Positions 16,265 to 25,300 of a stretch of 64,000 bases of DNA are shown in pieces. The notes beneath the pieces are model-generated. The model made no database searches. It was not told the origin of the DNA and was given only the letters and a program-made list of their open reading frames with translations. Every line of letters starts with the position of its first letter. Position 1 is the first letter of the stretch. The stretch is from contig DATGHL010000053.1 in NCBI GenBank assembly GCA_035308025.1, forward strand, positions 109,787 to 173,786, in the 5' to 3' direction. The position numbers and the translations under genes were made by a program. The DNA comes from Candidatus Binataceae bacterium (lineage in GTDB: Bacteria; Desulfobacterota; Binatia; Binatales; Binataceae).

Positions 16265-16339
16265 GGCGCGGCGCCCACTTTACTTTCAAAAACTCCTGAC
16301 ACGAACTGTTTGGCACAATTCGGGTAAGATAAGCAGGCC

Positions 16340-17314
16340 ATGACAAAATATAGACATTGGTTTCGCTCGCCCTTCGTCATCGGATTGATCGCCGTCATCG
16401 GGCTGCTGAGCATTACCCTGAGCACGGTCGCGTGGGCCGGATGCGGATGCAGCAAGCCGCCGCCGCTGCCGGGATCAGTGATCCCGTCATTCGGCGTACC
16501 CGGCATGCAACTCACGTTTTTTGGTCCGCAGCTCAGCGTCGGCCAGACCTGGAACGTGACCTTTAGCGGCGGGGGCAGTTCGTATACGAGCACAGGCGCG
16601 GTCGTACTCAAACGCGCGATCACCGATCCGAGCGGCCTCACGTGGAGCCCGCAACTGGCGATAACGGCACCCGACGAACTGCCGCCGGGCCCGGTGAGTA
16701 TCGCGCTCGCCAGCGGCAGCCTCACGATGGCGATCCCGTCGAGCTCGTTCACGATGCTGGGCCGGCCGGCGACGGCGGCGTCGCTGGTGGCGTCAACCAA
16801 TCTCGATCCGTTTACCTCGGCGGTCGGTTCCGACGGCACCTTCTATCTCGCCCTCGGCGGTCTGCAAGCGGTCTGCGACCCGGTGCAGATTACGGCGTAC
16901 TTCGATAACTATCCGCTGACCTTCGCCACCGGCGACGTCCAGATCTTCAACTGGCAGGGTTACTATATTGATGCGCTGAACTCGACCAGCCAGAACCATT
17001 TTCAAGTGCAGCCGCCGAGCGATGATTCGGGCAGCGACGGGCTGTTCTACTCCCGTCATTCGTTCGAGAATTACTGTGCGCAGCACATGCCTGGCCAGCC
17101 CAAGCAGATCGACCCAAGCGACCCAAATTGGCATATTGATGGCACCCCGCACGTGGACTACAGCGTCGTGGTCTTCGCGATCAAGGGTCAGGTCAATGGC
17201 GCCGCCATCGCGCCCGGCAGCGCCATCGGCAGTCTGAACATCATGACCCAGCCGAGCACCAGCCTGACGGGCAGCTGGCAAACCGAGACGGGCGAGGAGA
17301 GTCTGACGCCCTGA
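16340..17314 (+). CDS. secreted protein of unknown function with GCGC motif
   Basis: A 324-residue exported protein. The signal segment (GLIAVIGLLSITLSTVAWA) is followed by GCGCSKPPP. The Cys after WAG could be lipidated, but the position -3 residue is Trp rather than Leu, so secretion is as likely as lipidation. The rest is beta-rich, with Ig/TIG-like stretches (VPGMQLTFFGPQL, WNVTFSG) and a Cys-containing C-terminal half (CDPVQITAYFD, ENYCAQHMPG). I do not recognise a catalytic motif. It is followed 17 bases later by lnt, which would act on it if it is a lipoprotein. A TAAGAT hexamer ends 9 bases before the start codon. Confidence 0.75.
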   Translation: MTKYRHWFRSPFVIGLIAVIGLLSITLSTVAWAGCGCSKPPPLPGSVIPSFGVPGMQLTFFGPQLSVGQTWNVTFSGGGSSYTSTGAVVLKRAITDPSGLTWSPQLAITAPDELPPGPVSIALASGSLTMAIPSSSFTMLGRPATAASLVASTNLDPFTSAVGSDGTFYLALGGLQAVCDPVQITAYFDNYPLTFATGDVQIFNWQGYYIDALNSTSQNHFQVQPPSDDSGSDGLFYSRHSFENYCAQHMPGQPKQIDPSDPNWHIDGTPHVDYSVVVFAIKGQVNGAAIAPGSAIGSLNIMTQPSTSLTGSWQTETGEESLTP

Positions 17315-17331
17315 GGTTTCCTGCCGCCACC

Positions 17332-18888
17332 ATGCGAACGGCCGCGGATCTGGCCCTGCTGGCGATCGGCGCCGTCCTCTACGGGCTGGCTTTCCCGCCT
17401 TACAACTGGTCGAGCGCCGGATGGGTGGCGCTCACGCCTTGGTATGTGGTGCTCCGCGGCCGGTCATGCCGGCGTGCGGCGGTATACGGCCTGCTTTACG
17501 GCGTGATGATCAGCGCGGCCGTGGCTTATTGGCTGGAGACCGCGATCGTCGCGTACTTCGTCGCCAATCGTCTGCCGGCGATCGGACTCACGCTCGCGGC
17601 ATATCTCGGCTGCGTCGGTATCTACACCGCGCTGGCCGCCGCCGGGGTGAGTCTGGTCCTCCGTTCGGCCCGCGGCGCGCTCCGCTTGAGCGCAGCGCCG
17701 GCGTGCTGGGTGGCGGGCGAGTTCGCCCGCGCCAAGCTGCCGCTCGGGTTCGCGTGGGAGCTGCTCGGCTACAGCCAGTACACGCATCCGGCGCTGCTTC
17801 AGGTCAGTGACCTGACGGGCGTATATGGGCTTTCATTCCTGCTCGCCGCGACCGGTCTGGTCGTAGCCGAGGCGCTTGACCTTTGCCGCGCGCGGCAAAG
17901 CTTCATGGCCGCCGCCGCGCCGGTCGCGATGCGCGCGGCGGTCGTGGGCGCGCTGGCTGGTGTGATCGTCCTTTATGGCCGGGCGCGTATCCAGCAATAC
18001 GACACCGCCCACCATCGCACGCTGCGTGTCCTGCTGATCGAACATGACATGCCCGCCCAGGAGCGCTGGCGGCAAGAATTCTACTTCGCCGCGCTGCGCG
18101 ACTATACGGCCCTGACGCGGGCGGCGGTCCAAACCACGCCCGCCGATCTGATCATCTGGCCCGAGTTCGCGAGCGGGTTCTATGTCGATCGCAATCCGAT
18201 GGTCCAGCTCGAGCTGGCACGGCTGGCGCGCGCGTCGCACGCCGCGCTGCTGGTCGGCGGACCCCGCGCCGAAGCGGTGGACGGCCGGATGCTCTACCAC
18301 AATTCGGCCTTCTTGTTCGCCAACAGCGGCCATCTGCTGGGCACGTATGACAAGGAACTGCTGCTGCCCTTCGCCGAGTACCGGCCCGGCCGATTGCCGT
18401 CGCTGCTGGCGCGGGCGACCGACTATCCGACGGAGTTCAGCGCCGGGACCCGCGCAACAGTCTTCGACTTGGGCATGGTGCGTTTCGGAGTGATGATCTG
18501 TTACGAAGCAACCTATCCGGAATATGCGCGGGCGTTGGTTCGGGGCGGCGCCAACCTGCTCGTGAATATCTCCAATGATGAGTGGCTCGCGGCGGCGGGC
18601 GGCCGCGCCGCCGCCGCCCAGCATTTCGCGATGGGGACCGTGCGGGCGGCCGAGAACAAGCGCGCGCTCGCGCGGGCCACAATGGCGGGTGTGACCGGCT
18701 TTGTCGATCCGTTGGGACGGCCGTATGGCCTGCTGCGCGGTGGCGCCGACGGGGCGGCGTTCGGCGTGGTCGCTTTGCCTGACGAGCTGACCTTCTATCT
18801 GCGCCACGGCGACTGGTTCGCATGGCTGTGCGTGGCGCTGGCCGCGCTGGGCTGCGTGATCGCGCGCGGCCGCATCGCGCCGCGCTGA
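17332..18888 (+). CDS. lnt: apolipoprotein N-acyltransferase
   Basis: Inner-membrane enzyme that adds the third acyl chain to lipoproteins. The 518 residues form about seven membrane helices plus a periplasmic nitrilase domain. The Glu-Lys-Cys triad is present: Glu278 in IIWPEFA, Lys341 in YDKELLLPFAEYRP and Cys390 in VMICYEA. Length and order match the family. One more hydrophobic helix closes the C-terminus (WLCVALAALGCVIA). It sits between a possible lipoprotein and the glycosyltransferase/exporter run. Confidence 0.93.
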   Translation: MRTAADLALLAIGAVLYGLAFPPYNWSSAGWVALTPWYVVLRGRSCRRAAVYGLLYGVMISAAVAYWLETAIVAYFVANRLPAIGLTLAAYLGCVGIYTALAAAGVSLVLRSARGALRLSAAPACWVAGEFARAKLPLGFAWELLGYSQYTHPALLQVSDLTGVYGLSFLLAATGLVVAEALDLCRARQSFMAAAAPVAMRAAVVGALAGVIVLYGRARIQQYDTAHHRTLRVLLIEHDMPAQERWRQEFYFAALRDYTALTRAAVQTTPADLIIWPEFASGFYVDRNPMVQLELARLARASHAALLVGGPRAEAVDGRMLYHNSAFLFANSGHLLGTYDKELLLPFAEYRPGRLPSLLARATDYPTEFSAGTRATVFDLGMVRFGVMICYEATYPEYARALVRGGANLLVNISNDEWLAAAGGRAAAAQHFAMGTVRAAENKRALARATMAGVTGFVDPLGRPYGLLRGGADGAAFGVVALPDELTFYLRHGDWFAWLCVALAALGCVIARGRIAPR

Positions 18889-19078
18889 ACGTCGCGTTCA
18901 AGCAAAATCCCTACAGGTCTTTCGGGCCATTTCCACTAGAAGTTTCCGGCTGTGCCGGACGGCGCGCGCTGGCCGGCGCGTGAGCGTCACGACACCATGA
19001 GCAGGTGACCGAATTAACTCTGCATCACGCGCCGCACGGCGGCGGTTCAAGCCGCGACGGCGGGAGGCTCCGGAAACC
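18889..19078. other. intergenic leader before the glycosyltransferase/exporter run
   Basis: 190 bases without a gene. A ribosome-site-like GGGAGG stands 11 bases before ATG 19079. I could not match the region to a known riboswitch. Confidence 0.35.
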
Positions 19079-20359
19079 ATGATGGAAACAGTAACAGCCA
19101 CGGGACAGGACTTCGGACGGCGGCCTTTCGTCGTGAGCAACACGCGGCGCGCGCCGCGCCGCCGCCGGCGGGTCGCGTTCTACTCGCACGACACGATGGG
19201 TCTCGGACATACGCGGCGCAATCTGCTAATCGCCGAACAGCTCCTCGCGGCGGACGCCGATGCCGACATCCTGATGATCGCGGGGATGCGTCAGACCAGC
19301 GCCTTCCCGATCCCCCCGCGGATGGACTTCGTAACGCTGCCGGCGCTTTACAAGGACGATCATGGGCAGTACGAGGCGCGCAATCTGCAGTTGAGCCTCA
19401 ACGAACTGCTGGGGCTCCGCACATCGCTCATCATGGCGGCGCTGCGAGGTTTCGATCCCGACCTGTTGGTGGTGGATAACGTGCCGCGCGGAGCAGTGCG
19501 GGAACTCGACGCGGCCCTAGCGGTGCTGCGGACGGCGGGACGGCCGCGCTGCGTGCTGGGCCTGCGCGACACGCTCGACGACGCGGAGTCCGTCAAACAG
19601 GAATGGGGGAAGCTCGATAACGCCCGGGTGATCGCCGATTACTACGACGCCATCTGGGTGTATGGCGATCCGGCCGTCTACGACCTCCGGCGCGAGTACG
19701 GCTTTTCCCCGGCCCTGTGCGCGATGACCCATTTCACTGGCTATCTCGACCCGCGGGTGCGCCGGGAAAGCGCACCAAGCGACGCTGCCGCTCTCGCCCA
19801 GTTGGGTTTGCCCAACGAACCTTTCGTCCTCTGCCAAGTCGGCGGGGGGCAGGACGGGGCCCATCTGGTTGAGACTTTTCTGTCCACTCCGCGGCCGGCC
19901 GGGATGCACGGCGTGGTCCTGACCGGACCATTTATTCCCCGTGACATTTTGGCGCGGGCGCGCGCGCAAGCAGATCCGCGGATGCATGTGCTGGAGTTTG
20001 TGGCCGAGCCCGCGGTACTGCTGCGCCGTGCGCAGAAGGTTATCGCAATGGGCGGCTACAACACGGCGTGCGAGCTGCTCACCTGCGGCAAGCCCGCCCT
20101 GATGGTCCCGCGCGTCAAGCCGCGCCAGGAGCAACTGGTGCGGGCGCAGCGCTGGAGCGAACTCGGGCTGGTCGAGATGCTCTCTCCGGACGCGGCCACC
20201 CCGGCGCGGCTCGGCGAGTGGATCGCCAGCGGACCGGCGGCCAACCTGAGCGCGCGCGCCCGCGTCGACCTCGGCGGGCTCAAGCGGCTGCCGCGGCTGA
20301 TGATGCAACTGCTGGATGACGGTGAAGGCCTGCGCGCGACGTCGTCGGAGGATGAATGA
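19079..20359 (+). CDS. predicted glycosyltransferase, MurG-like fold (COG4671 type)
   Basis: A 426-residue GT-B-like protein. The N-terminal half begins with a basic stretch and then VAFYSHDTMGLGHTRRN, the signature of COG4671 predicted glycosyltransferases. The C-terminal half has the glycosyltransferase-28 pattern: CQVGGGQDGAHLVE, VIAMGGYNTACELL and VPRVKPRQEQLVRA, which bind the nucleotide sugar. The acceptor is unknown. It is the first gene of a compact run (19079-30029) in which most stop and start codons overlap or nearly touch. Confidence 0.87.
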   Translation: MMETVTATGQDFGRRPFVVSNTRRAPRRRRRVAFYSHDTMGLGHTRRNLLIAEQLLAADADADILMIAGMRQTSAFPIPPRMDFVTLPALYKDDHGQYEARNLQLSLNELLGLRTSLIMAALRGFDPDLLVVDNVPRGAVRELDAALAVLRTAGRPRCVLGLRDTLDDAESVKQEWGKLDNARVIADYYDAIWVYGDPAVYDLRREYGFSPALCAMTHFTGYLDPRVRRESAPSDAAALAQLGLPNEPFVLCQVGGGQDGAHLVETFLSTPRPAGMHGVVLTGPFIPRDILARARAQADPRMHVLEFVAEPAVLLRRAQKVIAMGGYNTACELLTCGKPALMVPRVKPRQEQLVRAQRWSELGLVEMLSPDAATPARLGEWIASGPAANLSARARVDLGGLKRLPRLMMQLLDDGEGLRATSSEDE

Positions 20360-20360
20360 C

Positions 20361-21578
20361 ATGCCGGCCGGTGCCGAAGCGAAGCGCGAGCCGCAACGCG
20401 TGGCGTATGTGTGCGCCGATCGCGGGATTCCCATTTGGGGTTCGAAAGGCTCCTCGGTGCACGTCCAGGCGATGGTGCGGGTGCTGGTGCGGCGCGGCGC
20501 GACGGTGACCATCTTCGCGGCCAATACCGCCGGAACCCCGCCGCCGGGCCTCGAGGGCGTAGGCGTCTATCAGCTCCCCGCGCCCCGCTCGCGTGACGCC
20601 GCGGCCGAGCAGGCGCAATTGGCGGCCAATCAGGATCTGCTTGCCGCGCTGCGCGCGCGGGGTCCCTTCGAGCTGATCTATGAACGCTACTCGCTGTGGA
20701 GCTGCGCGGCGCTGGAATATGGCCGCGCCGCCGGAATTCCCGCCGTGCTCGAGGTCAACGCTCCGCTGATCGACGAGCAGAGCCAGTACCGGCAGCTGTA
20801 CGATCGGCCTGCGGCCGAAGCGGTCGCCGGCCGCGCCTTCGCCGCCGCCAGCCGGCTGGTTGCGGTGTCGGCGGGGGTGGCTGCCTATCTGCGGGAGCGG
20901 CTGGGTGTCGATGCACCGATTCGGCTGATCGCCAATGGGGTCGATACCGAGTGGTTCCGGCCCGGCATTATGCCGGCCAGTCCGGCGCCGCAAGGGGCCC
21001 TGACGGTAGGCTTCGTCGGCAGCCTTAAGCCTTGGCATGGGCTCGACACGCTGGTCGAGGCTTGTGCCCGGTTGCGTCTTCGCGATCATGAACTGCGGCT
21101 GCTGATGGTGGGCGACGGGCCGGGTCGCGCCGCTTTGACCGAGCGCCTGCGCGCGCCGGACGTGACCTTCGCCGCCGAACTCAGCGGCGCGGTCGAGCAG
21201 GCGCGGGTGCCGGCCTTGCTGGCTTCAATGGATATCGCGGTGGCGCCGTATCCGCCGCTGGCAAATTTCTATTTCTCGCCCCTCAAAATTTTCGAGTACA
21301 TGGCGGCTGGACTGCCGGTGGTGGCGAGCCGCATCGGGCAGATCGAAGAGGTCATCGAGGACGGCCGCACCGGACTGCTCTGCCCGCCGGGCGACGTGGC
21401 GGCGTTGGCTGACGCGCTGGAGCGGCTCGCCGCGGATCCCGGACTGCGCCGTAAGCTCGGGATGGCAGCGCGCGCGGCGATGCTCGCAGATCGGAGCTGG
21501 GACAGCGTGCTCACGCGGACCTTGGCTGGCCTGGGCCGGGCGCCGGCGTCACTTGACTGCGGTGTCTCAGCGCCATGA
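20361..21578 (+). CDS. glycosyltransferase family 4
   Basis: GT-B glycosyltransferase of about 405 residues. The N-terminal domain contains GIPIWGSKGSSVHVQ. The C-terminal domain has the sugar-nucleotide site FVGSLKPWHGLDTLVEA, ISPLKIFEYMAAGLPVVAS-like FSPLKIFEYMAAGLP, and GRTGLLCPPGD. ATG 20361 is preferred because GGAGG at 20347-20351 is well spaced from it; ATG 20352, overlapping the upstream stop, is an alternative. It is coupled to the upstream glycosyltransferase and overlaps the ABC exporter gene by four bases. Confidence 0.9.
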   Translation: MPAGAEAKREPQRVAYVCADRGIPIWGSKGSSVHVQAMVRVLVRRGATVTIFAANTAGTPPPGLEGVGVYQLPAPRSRDAAAEQAQLAANQDLLAALRARGPFELIYERYSLWSCAALEYGRAAGIPAVLEVNAPLIDEQSQYRQLYDRPAAEAVAGRAFAAASRLVAVSAGVAAYLRERLGVDAPIRLIANGVDTEWFRPGIMPASPAPQGALTVGFVGSLKPWHGLDTLVEACARLRLRDHELRLLMVGDGPGRAALTERLRAPDVTFAAELSGAVEQARVPALLASMDIAVAPYPPLANFYFSPLKIFEYMAAGLPVVASRIGQIEEVIEDGRTGLLCPPGDVAALADALERLAADPGLRRKLGMAARAAMLADRSWDSVLTRTLAGLGRAPASLDCGVSAP

Positions 21579-23392
21579 ATGATCGCCACGCACCGCTTTT
21601 GAGTGAGTCGGTCGCTAGTCTCTGGCGGTTGCTGCGACGCTTTGGGATCTACATCCGCAGGCAACGCAGCCTGATCGCATTATCGATGCTCGCGCTCGTT
21701 GCCGAGGCGGGTTTGCGCCTGATCGAGCCGTGGCCGCTCAAGCTGATTTTCGATCGGATTATCGCCGGCCGCCATCATCATTCCGGGTGGCATATCGACA
21801 TTTTTGATCGTCTCAGCGGCGATACTCTGTTGCTGGCTGCGGTGATCGCCATGGTCGCTTTCACCGCCCTGCGCGCACTCTTCGAGTACCTGAACAGTAT
21901 CGGTTTCGCGACGGCCGGCAATCGCGTGCTGAGCGCCGCGCGCTATGATCTCTACCGCCATCTGCAATGCCTCTCGCTGGCGTTTCATGGCGAGGCGCGC
22001 GGCGGCGATCTGACGCTGCGTGTGATGAGCGATCTCGGCGTGCTGACGGACGCCACCACGTCCGCCGGGGTGCCGCTGTTCCGCGGCCTGCTGATCATGT
22101 GCGCGACGCTCGCCTTCATGCTATGGATGAACCTGGAGCTCGGCCTGATCGCACTGATCGCCGCACCGCTCTTCTGGGCGGCCAGCGCGTTGCGCGCGCG
22201 GCGGATCGTCGAGACGCTCCGGCACCAGCGCCAGCGCGACGGCGCGATGGCGGCGACCGCGGCCGAGACCATCAGCGCGATCAAACTGGTGCAGGCCTTT
22301 GCGCTCGGCGACAGCTTTGCCGCGAGCTTCGCCGCCGACAACGATCACAGTCTAGCCGAAGGGATCAAGGCCAGCCGCTTGGCGGGCAGCCTCGGGCGGT
22401 CGCTCGACGTGCTGACCGCGCTGGTTATGGCCGCGGTGCTGTGGTTCGGCGCGCATATCGTCAAGCGCGGCGAGATGAGCGTGGGCGATCTGGTGATCTT
22501 CCTGAGTTATTTGCGCAACGCCTTCCGTCCGCTCAAGGATTTCGCCAAGCAGGCGACCCGCCTGGCGCGCGCAGTGGTGGCCGGGGAGCGCGCGCTCGCG
22601 GTGTTCGATCAGACGCCGTCGGTATGCGAGCGGCCCGGAGCCGCGGACGCGGCCGGCGCGCGCGGTGAAGTAGCGTTCGTAAACGTCAGCTTCGGCTACG
22701 CGCCGGGCCGGCCCGCTTTGACCGATATCACTTTCAAGGTTCGCGCCGGCCAGCGCGTGGCCCTGATTGGCCCCTCCGGCAGCGGCAAATCGACCCTGCT
22801 CGGCCTGCTGCCGCGGCTCTACGACGTCGGTAGCGGCGCGATTTTGCTGGACGGCCGCGACCTGCGTGACTACACGCTCGCTTCGCTGCGCGCGCAGATT
22901 AGCATCGTGCCGCAGGACAGCGTGCTGTTCGCCGGCAGTGTGCGCGACAATATCGCGTATGGCGCGCCCGCCGCCTCGCCCGCGGCGATCGAGGCGGCCG
23001 CGCGGCTCGCCAACGCGCATCAGTTTATCGAGGCTTTGCCGCTCGGTTATGACACGCCGGTGGGCGAACGCGGCGTGACCCTGTCGGGCGGCCAGCGCCA
23101 GCGGATCGCGATCGCGCGGGCGGCAATCCGCCGCGCCCCACTGCTGATTCTCGACGAACCGACCAACGGGCTCGATCGCGAGAATAGCGAGGCGGTGATC
23201 GCGGCGCTCAAGCGGCTGCCGCACGGCCAGACAACTTTTATCGCAACGCATGATCTCGAACTGGCGGCCGACGCTGACCTGATTCTTTATTTCGAGCACG
23301 CACGAATCGTCGAGCACGGCACTCACGCGGAGTTGCTGCAGCATGGCCGGCACTACCGCGAGATGCTCGGACGGAATGTCAAGGCGGCCTAA
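21575..23392 (+). CDS. ABC exporter, fused permease and ATPase (MsbA-like)
   Basis: A 605-residue half transporter. Six membrane helices occupy residues 1-310, with intracellular loops. The ATPase follows with Walker A GPSGSGKST, Q-loop PQDS, signature LSGGQRQR, Walker B LLILDEPT and the H-loop ATHDLE. Such proteins flip lipids, glycolipids or export peptides as dimers. The start overlaps the stop of the upstream glycosyltransferase (ATGA), and the stop overlaps the TolC-type gene by one base, which indicates co-translation. The context of glycosyltransferases favours a glycolipid or sugar-containing substrate (inference). Confidence 0.93.
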   Translation: MNDRHAPLLSESVASLWRLLRRFGIYIRRQRSLIALSMLALVAEAGLRLIEPWPLKLIFDRIIAGRHHHSGWHIDIFDRLSGDTLLLAAVIAMVAFTALRALFEYLNSIGFATAGNRVLSAARYDLYRHLQCLSLAFHGEARGGDLTLRVMSDLGVLTDATTSAGVPLFRGLLIMCATLAFMLWMNLELGLIALIAAPLFWAASALRARRIVETLRHQRQRDGAMAATAAETISAIKLVQAFALGDSFAASFAADNDHSLAEGIKASRLAGSLGRSLDVLTALVMAAVLWFGAHIVKRGEMSVGDLVIFLSYLRNAFRPLKDFAKQATRLARAVVAGERALAVFDQTPSVCERPGAADAAGARGEVAFVNVSFGYAPGRPALTDITFKVRAGQRVALIGPSGSGKSTLLGLLPRLYDVGSGAILLDGRDLRDYTLASLRAQISIVPQDSVLFAGSVRDNIAYGAPAASPAAIEAAARLANAHQFIEALPLGYDTPVGERGVTLSGGQRQRIAIARAAIRRAPLLILDEPTNGLDRENSEAVIAALKRLPHGQTTFIATHDLELAADADLILYFEHARIVEHGTHAELLQHGRHYREMLGRNVKAA

Positions 23393-25287
23393 TGGAAAAG
23401 GAGAAAGAATTGCCAAGTAGAGCTTTTGACGGGCGGAAACGCTGTGCGCGCTATCTCGCGGCGCTCGTCGTCATCGCGATCGCCGGCGGACCTGTGCGGG
23501 CGCGCGCCCAGAGCTCGGCCGCCGCCGGCGCGGCGCCGGCTATCGCCAGTATCGGGCAGGCGCCGGTGCCGCAAGTAGCGCCGATCACGATCACGCCGCC
23601 CCCCGCCGAAACCTACGCGGCGCCGCTGCGGATGCCCCGGGCGCTCATCGATCAGTGGCGGCCCGGCAGCGAAACTCTGCCGGTCGCGGACCTCGGCGGC
23701 CAGGAGCCGCTGCGCCTGAGTTTCGGCGCGCCGCGGCCGATCGGACTCAAGGAGGCGATCACGCTCGCTTTGCGCGGCAATCCCGCCCTGCGCGCCGAAG
23801 TGCTTGAACCCCTTGCGGCCCATCAGGTAATCCGCGCCAGCGAAGGCGCGTTTGACCCGAGCCTGACCTCGCAACTGAGCTGGCGGCGCGACGTGCTGCC
23901 GACCCGCTTTCTGTTCGATACCGGTGGTAATCCGATCACCGACCAGCGCCAGGAGGGCTGGGACCTGGGCCTGACCAAATTGCTGGGGTCGACTAACGGC
24001 TCGCTGTCGCTCACTTTCGACAATAGCCACGTCCGGTCGAACTATATCGATCTCGGGCTCAACCCGTTCTACAGCACGGATCTGTCGGCGACGCTGAGCC
24101 AGCCGCTGCTGCGCAACTTCGGCTTCGGCTTCGCAACGATCCACGTGCGGATGGCCGAGGCCGGCGAAGCGCAAGCGCGCGCCGTGCTGGAGCAGCGCCT
24201 GTCGGACTTCGTGCTGGCGGTGGGCGTCGATTATTGGCAAGCGGTGCGGGCGCGCGAAGCGCTCGACGTGGCGCGCGGCGCGTTGACGCTCGCGACGCAG
24301 TTGCTGGGGCTCGATCGCGCCCGCGCGCAGCGCGGACTGCTGGCGACGCTGGCCGTCAAGGAGGCCGGCTCCCAGGTCGAAAGCGCTAATGCGCAGGTAG
24401 CCGCGGCGCAAGACGAGCTGGCGCAGGCGCAGGATGCGTTATGGCGCGACCTGGGCGCCGCCGCGACGGGCGCCGGGCCTCGCGACCTCGAGCCCCTGGC
24501 GGTCGGCAACAGCGTCGCACTATCGGCGAGCGTGACGCAGTCGCTCGACGACGCGCTCCATCGTCGGCCCGAATTCGCCGCGTTCGAGGCCGCCCTGCGG
24601 AACGATCGCCTCGATCTGCACTATGCCAATAATCAAACGCTGCCTGAGCTCGATGCGACTGCCGGCGTCGGGGTTTCGGCGATCGGCGGCAACGTCAACT
24701 GTATCCACGTTTCGACCGCGATCTTTCCGAGCAACTGCACCACCACCTTGGGCGGGGGGGCCGCCAAAACCGGCATCGCCGTGCCTTATCAAGGAGTCTA
24801 CGGCGACGCGCTTAACGGCCTGGGCAAGTTCAACTTCTACCATTTTCAGGCCGGGCTGAACCTCGATGTCCCGCTGGCGAACGAGACCGCCCAGGCGGAG
24901 TTAGCCAACGCGCGAATCCGGTACGATCAGGAGCAACTGCGTTACCGCGATCTGTTCAATAACGTCGTGAGCGAAGTCGAGAACGCGCTGAGTGCGCTCG
25001 ACCGTGGCCGCGAGCAGGTGCGCGCGACGGCCGCGGCCGTCGATCTGGCGAGCGCCGCGCTGCGCGCCGAAGACGGCCGCTACTCGCTGGGCCTCGCCGA
25101 CAGCCACGAGGTCCTGCAATTTCAGCAGGAACTGATCGCGGCTCAGGCCAGCCAGGTGAGCGCTCAAGCCAATTTCCAGGTCGCCGGAATAACCTTACTG
25201 CACGCCACCGGCACCCTGCTCGACCATTTTCAGATTGAACTGGCGCCGTCCGCCGAACGTCGGGCGCCCTGGTACACCAAGTTCTAG
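23392..25287 (+). CDS. TolC-family outer-membrane efflux protein
   Basis: A 631-residue outer-membrane channel protein. A signal segment is near the N-terminus (YLAALVVIAIAGGPVRARAQ), followed by about 70 extra Pro/Ala-rich residues not usual in TolC. Two OEP repeats then follow with long Ala-rich coiled coils (about residues 240-350 and 490-600) and beta strands rich in aromatic residues. It would connect MacAB and perhaps the ABC exporter to the outside. It starts on the last base of the ABC gene stop and is followed 14 bases later by macA. Confidence 0.88.
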   Translation: MEKEKELPSRAFDGRKRCARYLAALVVIAIAGGPVRARAQSSAAAGAAPAIASIGQAPVPQVAPITITPPPAETYAAPLRMPRALIDQWRPGSETLPVADLGGQEPLRLSFGAPRPIGLKEAITLALRGNPALRAEVLEPLAAHQVIRASEGAFDPSLTSQLSWRRDVLPTRFLFDTGGNPITDQRQEGWDLGLTKLLGSTNGSLSLTFDNSHVRSNYIDLGLNPFYSTDLSATLSQPLLRNFGFGFATIHVRMAEAGEAQARAVLEQRLSDFVLAVGVDYWQAVRAREALDVARGALTLATQLLGLDRARAQRGLLATLAVKEAGSQVESANAQVAAAQDELAQAQDALWRDLGAAATGAGPRDLEPLAVGNSVALSASVTQSLDDALHRRPEFAAFEAALRNDRLDLHYANNQTLPELDATAGVGVSAIGGNVNCIHVSTAIFPSNCTTTLGGGAAKTGIAVPYQGVYGDALNGLGKFNFYHFQAGLNLDVPLANETAQAELANARIRYDQEQLRYRDLFNNVVSEVENALSALDRGREQVRATAAAVDLASAALRAEDGRYSLGLADSHEVLQFQQELIAAQASQVSAQANFQVAGITLLHATGTLLDHFQIELAPSAERRAPWYTKF

Positions 25288-25300
25288 GAGGACAACCGCC

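Noticed and set aside
18889..19078. Riboswitch before the glycosyltransferase run
   Set aside because: The leader has GC-rich hairpins but no conserved core of cyclic di-GMP, SAM, TPP or other classes that I could match.
19079..20359. MurG (lipid II synthase)
   Set aside because: The C-terminal motif resembles MurG, but the N-terminus follows the HDTMGLGHTRRN pattern of COG4671 and the gene is not in a cell-wall cluster.
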